Assembly (NCBI RefSeq): GCF_008042275.1 | Contig: NZ_RDBK01000043.1 | Coordinates: forward strand, 863,758-910,618 | DNA from: Streptomyces sp. OR43 | Lineage (GTDB): Bacteria > Actinomycetota > Actinomycetes > Streptomycetales > Streptomycetaceae | DNA length: 46,861 nt | Reading direction: 5' to 3' | Shown: one piece after another, positions 23,670 to 30,316 of the stretch | Layout: the number at the start of each line of letters is the position of its first letter | Position numbering within the stretch: position 1 is the stretch's first letter | The notes under the pieces: generated by a model | The model's database searches: none | Seen by the model: the letters and a program-made list of their open reading frames with translations, nothing else | Told to the model about the DNA's origin: nothing | Translations under genes and position numbers: made by a program

Positions 23670-26129
23670 TCAGATCAGCCCGTCCCACATCTGCTCCAGC
23701 AGGACCGACCACCAGCTCTCCGGCGACGCCAGGGCCGCCGGGTCGACCGCCACCAGCTGCGCCTGGAAGTCGACCGTCCAGCGGCCCGCCTGCTCGGGGT
23801 TCAGCCCGTACCGCAGCCGCCACATCCGGCCGAGCAACGCCATGGAACGCGTGAACTCCGGGAGCCCGGTGTTCACGAACTGCGGCGCCACCGACTGCCC
23901 GCCGGGGCCCGCCTCCACCGGCACGGCCACGATGTTCGCCGTCCCGTACTGCACACAGATCGCCCGGCCGAAGTCCGAGCCCATCACCAGGTACGACCCC
24001 GCGTCGGGAGCCGCCTGCACCTGCCGCTGCGCCGCCAGCTCCGCCAGCGTCGGCACCACCGGCTGCCCCGGCTGCGCCCAGAAGAACGGCCCGAAGTCGG
24101 CGGGCAGCCCCGCCCACACCAGGGTCCGCGCCACGATCTCCGGCACACCCTGCCGGGACACCGCGCGCTGGTCGAAGCGCAGCAGCCCCTGCGGACCGAA
24201 GGTCTGCAGCATCTCCTCCGCGATCGCCTCCGGCGGCACCTGCACCGGCGGCGGCGCCTGCGGCAGCGGCGCCCGCACCGGCGCCGGCCGCGCCGGACCG
24301 TCCGCGACCTGGTGCAGCTCGCCCTGATGGGTCAGCAGATGCTGCATGCCCTGCTGCCGGCTCGCGTGGTCCGTCCCGTACGGGGCGACGCTGGTGATCC
24401 GCACCTGCGGCCATGTCTCACGGATCATCCGGGCGCAGTAACCACCCGGCAGCTCGCACGACTCCAGCTCGGTGTGCAGCTCGATGACCTGCTGCGGCGG
24501 CACGTTCATCGCCCGCAGCTCGTGCAGCATCTGCCACTCGGGGTGCGGAGTGCCCGGCGCCGAACGACGGATCAGCTGCTGCTCGCTGCCGTCCGGCCCG
24601 CGGTACCGCAGCACGGCCTGGTAGCCGGGTCCGACGGTCGGCTGCCCCGCCGGCGCCTGCGGATACCCGTACGCGGGAGGCGGTACGGGGCCGGGGGCGC
24701 CGCCCAGCGACCCGCCCTGGCCCATCGGCGCGCCGGGCGGACCCGGCGGACCGGGCGGACCGGGCGGCTGCGGAGCCGACGGCCCGACCGGGCCCGGACC
24801 CGCGAGCATCGTCGCCGCATGGTGGACGTTGCTTCCGGCGGGCGGCGGCGTCGCACCGGGCGGCGCGGGCGGCTGCGGAGCCCCGGGGGCCCCTGGAGCG
24901 CCGGGCGGCTGCGGAGCGCCGGGCGCACCGGGCGGACCCGGCGGCCGCGGCGCGGACGGACCGGCCGCGTTCGGGTCGGCGAACATCGTGGCCGCGTGGT
25001 GGACGTTGCTCCCGCCGGGGGGCGGCGTCGCGCCGGGCGGCGCGGGCGGCTGCGGAGCCCCGGGCGGACCGGGCGGCTGCGGCGCGCCGGGCGGGCCCAG
25101 CTGCGACACGAGCTGCGTCGGCACGTACCCGCCCGCCGGAGCACCCGGCGTACCGGGTCCCGAAGGAGGCGGCAGCGGCGCGCCGGGCCGGGCGCCCGGC
25201 GTACCGGGGGCGCCGGGCGGCGGCGGGGTCGTCGAACCACCGCCACGCGCACCGCGCGGCGGCACGACCGCCTTGCTGGTCGCCTCGTCGGAAATGTCAC
25301 CGGAACCGGAACCCGGCCCGGGGCGGGGTCCCGGAGCGGCCGGGCGGTTCGGTGCCGGAGCGCTCGGCGCGGGGCCGCCCGGCACGGGAGCCGGCGGAGC
25401 ACCGGGGCCGGCCTGCGGCGGCAGGCCCGGCGCGATGGCCGTAGGCGGCAACTGACTGCCGCCCGACATCAGCGCCGTCGGAGCGTCGGCGGACACCACC
25501 CGGGGCGGTGCGCCCTCGTCGTCGGCGCCCGAGAGCGGCGGCGCGAACACGGTGGCCGGCAGGCCCACCTCGCCCTCGTCGGACCCGGCGTTGGTGTCGG
25601 TCCCGGCCCACGGGGTGGCCCCGACGGGCGGCTGCGGCGCGGACGCCTGGACGCCCGGGGAAGCCGTTGGCTCGTACGGGACCGGCTGCGGGGACGGGGA
25701 AGGGGCCGCGGGCGCGGGCGGGGGTGTCTGCCCCGCCGCTTCGGCCCGCCGGTCCGGGATACCCAGCTTGTCGGCCGCGTCCTGGAGCCACTCCGGCGGG
25801 CTCAACAGGAACGACGTCTGGTTCAGATCGATACGCTGCGGCGGCTCGGGGGCCGCGGGCGCACCGGCCGTCGACCCGTACTCCTCCTCGTACCGCCGGA
25901 TCACCTCACCCACCGGCAGCCCCGGCCACAACGTCGCCTCGCCGCTGTCCCGGGCGATCACCAGCCGCTGCCGTCCGCCGTCCGACACCGGGCCCTCGGC
26001 ACGGTCCTCGGCCCACACGACGAAGCCCAGCTCGAACTCACGGACCCGCACCTCCCGGTGCTGGTACGCCGGAACGTCACCGTTGACCCACTCGTCCGCG
26101 CGCTCCTGCGCCTGCGCAAAGGTCACCAT
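23670..26129 (-). CDS. multidomain immunity/deaminase-like protein with C-terminal SUKH-4 domain
   Basis: This gene encodes 819 residues from the ATG at 26129, five bases after the upstream gene's stop. Residues 1-85 (ERADEWVNG; REFELGFVVWAED) resemble the YrhB/Imm35 immunity family. Residues about 130-490 are a disordered Pro/Gly/Ala linker with repeated ATM(F/L)A-like motifs. Residues about 500-600 look like a toxin-associated nucleic-acid deaminase, with HTELESCELPGGYC near 550 supplying His, Glu and two Cys that could bind zinc. Residues about 630-819 match SUKH-4 (FGPQGLLRF; ARTLVWAGLPADFGPFF; FVNTGLPEFTRSMALL). No signal peptide or secretion domain is seen. Domain names are by eye: SUKH-4 is likely, the deaminase moderate, Imm35 tentative. 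It would combine a toxin-type and an immunity-type module in one chain. Confidence 0.75.
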   Translation of the reverse strand: MVTFAQAQERADEWVNGDVPAYQHREVRVREFELGFVVWAEDRAEGPVSDGGRQRLVIARDSGEATLWPGLPVGEVIRRYEEEYGSTAGAPAAPEPPQRIDLNQTSFLLSPPEWLQDAADKLGIPDRRAEAAGQTPPPAPAAPSPSPQPVPYEPTASPGVQASAPQPPVGATPWAGTDTNAGSDEGEVGLPATVFAPPLSGADDEGAPPRVVSADAPTALMSGGSQLPPTAIAPGLPPQAGPGAPPAPVPGGPAPSAPAPNRPAAPGPRPGPGSGSGDISDEATSKAVVPPRGARGGGSTTPPPPGAPGTPGARPGAPLPPPSGPGTPGAPAGGYVPTQLVSQLGPPGAPQPPGPPGAPQPPAPPGATPPPGGSNVHHAATMFADPNAAGPSAPRPPGPPGAPGAPQPPGAPGAPGAPQPPAPPGATPPPAGSNVHHAATMLAGPGPVGPSAPQPPGPPGPPGPPGAPMGQGGSLGGAPGPVPPPAYGYPQAPAGQPTVGPGYQAVLRYRGPDGSEQQLIRRSAPGTPHPEWQMLHELRAMNVPPQQVIELHTELESCELPGGYCARMIRETWPQVRITSVAPYGTDHASRQQGMQHLLTHQGELHQVADGPARPAPVRAPLPQAPPPVQVPPEAIAEEMLQTFGPQGLLRFDQRAVSRQGVPEIVARTLVWAGLPADFGPFFWAQPGQPVVPTLAELAAQRQVQAAPDAGSYLVMGSDFGRAICVQYGTANIVAVPVEAGPGGQSVAPQFVNTGLPEFTRSMALLGRMWRLRYGLNPEQAGRWTVDFQAQLVAVDPAALASPESWWSVLLEQMWDGLI

Positions 26130-26134
26130 CGCGC

Positions 26135-27112
26135 TCACCCCTCCACCGGGACAGCACGCGCGAAGCCGCCGTCCACCATCAGGTTCGCCACCGTCTCCAG
26201 CTCCGGCGGATTGCCCGCGAGCCGCTGGAGGAACGCGTCGAAATCGGCGCCGCACGGCAGCAGCAGCCGGTCCACCCGCTCCTGCACGCTCCAGCCGTCC
26301 CGGTCACGGGCGTCGTCGTACGCGCAGAACCAGACCGAACCGACGCCGTCCCCGCGGACCTTGACCGCGAGAATGCCGCCCTGGACGAAAGCGACGCCCA
26401 GATAGTCCTTGGTCAGATGGTCCCGCAGGCACTTGTTCACATAGACCAGGTCGTTCACGCCGGCTTCCTCGCGCACCGTGAAGAACGGCTGGTCGACCAG
26501 CAGGCCGAGCTCCGCGTCGAGCGCCGCACCGGCCGGAGCCGAACCGCCCGCCGCCTTCAGGAACGAGCGGTACGCACCGGGCAGCCGGTAGCCGAGGTCC
26601 TCCTCGACGCCCTGGATCTGCTGCTCGCTGACCGCCACGGCACCCTTCGGCAACCGGAAGTGCGCCGGCCGGGTCTCCTGCAGCGGACGCGTACCCCGCT
26701 TGTTCTGGTCCACGGCGGTCGTCGCCAGTCCACCGTGGTGCCGGAGCAACGCCTTCACCTCGACCGGGACCAGCTCCATCCGCCGGCCGCCCGGCACGTG
26801 GTGCCAGGTCCAGCCGTGCGGGGTGGCCACCGCGGGAATCGTGTCCCAGAGATCGTGGCCGCTCGCCGCCAGCGCCGCGTTCGCCGACACGTAGTCCGTG
26901 AGCCGCAGCTCGTCCACGCCGAACCCCTGCGGAGGCTCGGCGATCTCGGCGGCCGCGCGCGCGTAGGGCGCGAAGTCCGGGCAGCCGTTCCCGTCCATAC
27001 GCACACCTCTGGGGTGGCGGGACGCCCGGACCGGGTCCGGGAAGTGCACGAGCTGCCCGGCGTAGGCCGCGTTCGGTGGCGCGGCTTGCTGACCGAGCCG
27101 ACCTGTCGTCAT
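26135..27112 (-). CDS. WHH-type HNH nuclease domain fused to SUKH-1 (SMI1/KNR4) domain
   Basis: This gene encodes 325 residues from the ATG at 27112 with AGGGGG upstream; the frame to 27301 lacks a better start. Residues about 35-130 carry a toxin-type HNH/Endonuclease VII domain of the WHH group: GWTWHHVPGGRRMELVPVEV near 99-118, then ALLRHHGGLA. The His usual in the LVP...H...H.GG pattern is Lys in VEVKALLRHHGG, so catalysis may be weakened. Residues about 170-320 are a SUKH-1 immunity domain (SEQQIQGVEEDLGYRLPGAY; RSFLKAAGG). In polymorphic toxin systems these two domains are normally separate toxin and antidote proteins; here they are fused and without an export module. It heads a two-gene operon with the SUKH-4 fusion. 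Confidence 0.8.
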   Translation of the reverse strand: MTTGRLGQQAAPPNAAYAGQLVHFPDPVRASRHPRGVRMDGNGCPDFAPYARAAAEIAEPPQGFGVDELRLTDYVSANAALAASGHDLWDTIPAVATPHGWTWHHVPGGRRMELVPVEVKALLRHHGGLATTAVDQNKRGTRPLQETRPAHFRLPKGAVAVSEQQIQGVEEDLGYRLPGAYRSFLKAAGGSAPAGAALDAELGLLVDQPFFTVREEAGVNDLVYVNKCLRDHLTKDYLGVAFVQGGILAVKVRGDGVGSVWFCAYDDARDRDGWSVQERVDRLLLPCGADFDAFLQRLAGNPPELETVANLMVDGGFARAVPVEG

Positions 27113-27416
27113 GGCGGTTGCCCCCTGCTGCGTCTGGCTGATGAGGACCGACCTGCCCATGGGGGCGGTCCAGGCACAGCCTATGCGGTGAGCCCGGGAC
27201 AGGCCCCGCCCCTGTGTCCCACGGCCACTTCCGTCACCAACCGTCACAACGGGGTGACGGACGAGCGACGATCGGGCCACTGAAGCGCGACACGCAGACA
27301 CGTTTCATCGACCCCGCTTTCACAGGACCCGACACATTTGGCAGGCTGTCACCCGCATACACGGGGGCGTGCACATTCGGCAGCAGCCGCTGCGGGCACG
27401 GGAGGGACACAGCACC
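27113..27416. promoter_or_regulatory. divergent regulatory region with a 7-6-7 palindrome
   Basis: This gap of about 300 bases separates the SUKH-1 and YwqJ genes and has no convincing gene. CCGTCAC (27241-27247) and GTGACGG (27254-27260) form a perfect palindrome with a six-base spacer, and a further CCGTCACC lies immediately to the left. It may coordinate both operons. A clear promoter could not be assigned. Confidence 0.45.
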
Positions 27417-27950
27417 ATGCACACCGCACACTCTGCACAGACCGTCACCACCGGGGACCCCCGACTCAGCTGGAGCAGCAACGAGACCGGCCACACCCCG
27501 CGCCTGATCCACCGCCGCGACGGCATCCTGCCCGCGGTGGCCGCAGCGCTGTCCGTACGCGGGGAAACGCTCACCTGCACCGCCGGCAAGGGCGACCAGC
27601 CGCCCGTGCTGCACCACCTCGTCCAGGACTTCCTGGACACCCTCCCCAGCGGGCAGCGCGAACGCTTCACCGGCCGCTGCCCCGAAGCCATACTGCTCTC
27701 CCGGCATCTCACCGCCGCCGAGTCCGGCCGTTCCAAGCGGGCCCAGCGCAAGCCCCTCACCAACGGCGAGGCCCGCCGCGCCCTCAAGCACGCCCGGCTC
27801 ACCGCACGCCGGATCCGCGAGGACGGCGACCCGCTCCACGGCAGCTACGCGGCACCCTGCCGCTCCTGCTCCGTGATGCTCGCCCACTTCGGCGTACGTC
27901 CCGTCGACCTCACCACGACCGGAGCGGCGACGACCGCCGAGAAGGGCTGA
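27417..27950 (+). CDS. YwqJ-type putative nucleic-acid deaminase, free-standing
   Basis: This gene encodes 177 residues from the ATG at 27417, with GGGAGG upstream; a frame to 27369 exists but has no good ribosome-binding site. The zinc-site motifs of the deaminase fold are present: GRCPEAILLS (Cys-Pro-Glu, near residue 86) and the APCRSCSVML helix (PCxxC, near 145). HARLTARRIREDGDPLHG separates the two. YwqJ-like deaminases are usually the C-terminal toxin tips of large secreted polymorphic toxins that modify nucleic acid bases. This one has no delivery domain, so it may act inside its own cell or be a captured domain. The SUKH-3 gene follows after 10 bases and is the likely partner. Confidence 0.8.
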   Translation: MHTAHSAQTVTTGDPRLSWSSNETGHTPRLIHRRDGILPAVAAALSVRGETLTCTAGKGDQPPVLHHLVQDFLDTLPSGQRERFTGRCPEAILLSRHLTAAESGRSKRAQRKPLTNGEARRALKHARLTARRIREDGDPLHGSYAAPCRSCSVMLAHFGVRPVDLTTTGAATTAEKG

Positions 27951-27960
27951 CAGCGCCCCC

Positions 27961-28503
27961 ATGCAGGACCGAACCGACCTTCCCGACCTGCCGGCGCAGT
28001 CCGGGCCGGCGAACCACGACCGTCACGGCTCCACCCGCTTCCCCGTCGCCGTCGACGCCGCGCTGCGCGCCGCCGGCTGGGAACCCGGACGCTGGGACAT
28101 CCGGCAGGCCGAGGAGTGGGCCGACGCCCTGCGCTCCCACGCCTCGCCCGCCGGGCACCAGCACGCCGTCTTCCCCGCCGCGGTGGAGGCGTGGGCCGAA
28201 TTCGGCGGGCTCGTCGTCGCCGCCACCGCACCCGGGCGGCAGATCGCGCCGCCGTCCGTACGGATCGACCCGTTGCGCGGACTCCATCTGGCCCGGACGC
28301 TGGGAGACCTCGGCCGCGCCCTGGAGACCGAGGTCGCGCCGCTGGGCGAGGAGGGGGACGCGCAGGCCGTTCTCGCGATCGACGCGGAGGGGCGGATCTA
28401 CAGCATCGACCACACCGGCGACTGGTACCTGGGGCCCGACATCGACAGCGCCCTGGCCGCACTCGTCGCCGGCATCCAGCCGGAGCGCCTGGTCTCCGGC
28501 TGA
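27961..28503 (+). CDS. SUKH-3 immunity-type protein
   Basis: This gene encodes 180 residues and follows the YwqJ-type gene by 10 bases, so both are likely on one transcript. The SUKH-3 pattern is clear: LRAAGWEPGRWD (about 34-46), AEEWADALRSHA, AVEAWAEFGGLVV (about 73-85) and a late AIDAEGRIYSIDHTGDWYLGPDIDSAL strand-helix region. SUKH proteins neutralise nuclease or deaminase toxins by direct binding. Its expected partner is the adjacent deaminase. There is no signal peptide. Confidence 0.85.
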   Translation: MQDRTDLPDLPAQSGPANHDRHGSTRFPVAVDAALRAAGWEPGRWDIRQAEEWADALRSHASPAGHQHAVFPAAVEAWAEFGGLVVAATAPGRQIAPPSVRIDPLRGLHLARTLGDLGRALETEVAPLGEEGDAQAVLAIDAEGRIYSIDHTGDWYLGPDIDSALAALVAGIQPERLVSG

Positions 28504-28512
28504 GAGCCCGGC

Positions 28513-28620
28513 CGGACGACAGGGTTCTGGACGCGCCGGGGCCCGATGCGGACGACAGGGTTCTGGATGCCCCGGAGCCTGATCCGGACAACGCGGTCCA
28601 CGCCGCGCCGGGGCCCGATC
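28513..28620. repeat. three tandem 36-bp repeats after the SUKH-3 gene
   Basis: Units begin at 28513, 28549 and 28585 with cggac(g/a)ac. Units 1 and 2 are nearly identical; unit 3 has diverged, and a fourth partial unit begins at 28621. The period is 12 codons. Read without the SUKH-3 stop, the +1 frame would give an acidic DDRVLDAPGPD-type repeat. It lies between the convergent SUKH-3 and sensor-kinase stops; no conventional terminator was seen there. Confidence 0.75.
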
Positions 28621-28633
28621 CGGCCGAAGGGTC

Positions 28634-29935
28634 CTACGCCGCGTCGACGTCCGGCAGGACGGCCGAGACCCGGAAACCGCCCGCGTCCGTCGGCCCGGAC
28701 ACGAAGACGCCTCCCAGCCCGAGCACCCGCTCCCGCATGCCGACGAGCCCGTTGCCTCCGCTGGGCAGTCCCGCGTCCGCCGTCGCCGCGTCCGAGGGAC
28801 CGTTCTCCACCTGCATGGCGACCTCGGCGTCCCGGTGGGCCAGGCGCACCCAGGTCTTCGCGCCCGCCGCGTGCTTGTGCACGTTCGTCAGGGCCTCCTG
28901 CACCACCCGGTACGCCGTCTGTTCGACCTCGGGCGCGTACGGACGCGCGTCGCCCTCCACCGAGAGCTCCACCGTCATCCCCGCCGCCCGTGACTCCCCC
29001 ACCAGGGTCTCCACCTCTCCCAGCCGCGGCCCGTCCTCCGTCGCAGCCGGGACCGCACGTCCCACGGACGCCAGCGGGACCTTCGTCACCCGCGCCACCA
29101 TCGGCTCCCCGGTCCGCAGCACCCCGAGCATCTCGCGTAGCTCCGTCAGCGCCTGCCGCCCCATGTCACCCACCAGCGCCGCGTTCCGCACCGCCTTCGC
29201 CGGGTCCTTGGGCGCCACCGCCTGCAGGGCCGCCGCATGGACCACCATCAGGCTCACCCGGTGCGCCACCACGTCGTGCATCTCCCGGGCGATCCGGTTC
29301 CGCTCCTCCGTGCGCGCCCACTCCGCCCGTTCCTCCGCCCGGTCCGCGAGCAGCGACAGCTCCCGTTCCAGCGAGTCCGCCCGCTCGCGCAGGCTCTCCA
29401 TCAGCCGGCGCCGCGCCCCTATGTAGAGGCCGAACAGGACCGGCGGCGCGGTCAGGCCGACCGCCATGAAGAGGGACAGCATCGGCACGTACCAGTCGCC
29501 GGGGCCGAAGTCCGCGTCGGCGTCGACGCCCTGCCGCAGCCGTACATAGGTGACGATGAACGTCCCCACCAGCTGCATGCTCATCAGCACCGCGGTGATC
29601 CGGCGCGGCACTTCGGACGCGGCCAGCGTGTACAGGCCGACCAGGCCCATCAGGAAGCCCATCTCGGCCGGTGTCGTCGCGATCGACACGAGCACCACGG
29701 CGATCGGCCACTTGCGGCGTACCAGCAGCACGGATCCCGCGATCAGTCCGAACACCACTCCCAGCGGCACCGGCAGTCCGGTGTCCCCCGCGAACGCCAC
29801 CCCTTCCAGCGCACATTCCAGCGCCGAAACCAGCGCCAGCCCCCCGTCCAGTGCGACACTCCGTCGCCGTTCCCACCACCAGTAGCCGCGGGTGGTCGAT
29901 CCCGCCGCCTCCCGGTCTGCCCCCGTTGCGGTCAT
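28634..29935 (-). CDS. sensor histidine kinase, NarL/DesK type (orphan)
   Basis: This gene encodes 433 residues. About five or six membrane helices span residues 28-175. The HisKA_3 phospho-acceptor is in EERNRIAREMHDVVAHRVSL (near 215, His in MHDVVAH). The ATPase N-box is VVQEALTNVHKHA (near 345), and the G-box is GNGLVGMRERV (near 395). No NarL-type response regulator gene is adjacent; the LuxR-type regulator at 45.2 kb is far away and not an obvious partner. The kinase therefore appears orphaned in this window. The signal is unknown; the extracellular loops are short, suggesting a membrane-derived cue. Confidence 0.92.
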   Translation of the reverse strand: MTATGADREAAGSTTRGYWWWERRRSVALDGGLALVSALECALEGVAFAGDTGLPVPLGVVFGLIAGSVLLVRRKWPIAVVLVSIATTPAEMGFLMGLVGLYTLAASEVPRRITAVLMSMQLVGTFIVTYVRLRQGVDADADFGPGDWYVPMLSLFMAVGLTAPPVLFGLYIGARRRLMESLRERADSLERELSLLADRAEERAEWARTEERNRIAREMHDVVAHRVSLMVVHAAALQAVAPKDPAKAVRNAALVGDMGRQALTELREMLGVLRTGEPMVARVTKVPLASVGRAVPAATEDGPRLGEVETLVGESRAAGMTVELSVEGDARPYAPEVEQTAYRVVQEALTNVHKHAAGAKTWVRLAHRDAEVAMQVENGPSDAATADAGLPSGGNGLVGMRERVLGLGGVFVSGPTDAGGFRVSAVLPDVDAA

Positions 29936-30135
29936 GGCATCCAGCGTACGGGCGGGCGCACCTCATTTTCGGGTGACCTGCGCAGCACGTCGGGGCGTCG
30001 AACGGATTCGAATGGGCGGAGGTTCGCGTGAACGAGCGCGCGGACCTATACCGTCGCGTCGAGGCCCGCTGGTACGGCATAGTGTTGGGTGCCAATCCGG
30101 CGGCCTGACGCAATGTCTGGTTAGTTCGCCTGTAT

Positions 30136-30207
30136 TCCCCCATGGTGTAATTGGCAGCACAGTAGCTTTTGGTGCTATTTGTCCGGGTTCGAGTCCTGGT
30201 GGGGGAG
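30136..30207 (+). tRNA. tRNA-Gln (anticodon TTG)
   Basis: The cloverleaf can be folded by eye. The acceptor arms TCCCCCA and TGGGGGA pair fully; the D-arm contains GGTGTAATTGGCAGCAC. The anticodon stem GTAGC/GCTAT closes the loop TTTTGGT with anticodon TTG (reads CAA, Gln), and the T-arm is CCGGG-TTCGAGT-CCTGG. The discriminator base is G, and CA follows in the genome. It is followed directly by a strong hairpin. Confidence 0.95.
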
Positions 30208-30216
30208 CATCTGCCC

Positions 30217-30247
30217 GCGGGCCCCGACCGAAGCGGTCGGGGCCCGC
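30217..30247 (+). terminator. 14-bp perfect hairpin after tRNA-Gln
   Basis: GCGGGCCCCGACCG (30217-30230) and CGGTCGGGGCCCGC (30234-30247) pair perfectly around AAG, nine bases after the tRNA. It probably ends the tRNA transcript before glmU. Confidence 0.85.
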
Positions 30248-30316
30248 GCCCATGTCCGCCCCCAAGCCCCCCGGTATCCTGCGGATGTCCGTCACCCGAA
30301 GCCGAAGGGCCTATCC

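Noticed and set aside
24700..25300. Dense short repeats that look like a repeat array
   Set aside because: They encode an in-frame Pro/Gly/Ala linker of the SUKH-4 protein, with no uniform spacer length, so they are not CRISPR or a minisatellite outside a gene.
30040..30135. Promoter for tRNA-Gln
   Set aside because: TAGTGT at about 30080 resembles a -10 box, but no acceptable -35 box is at the right distance.
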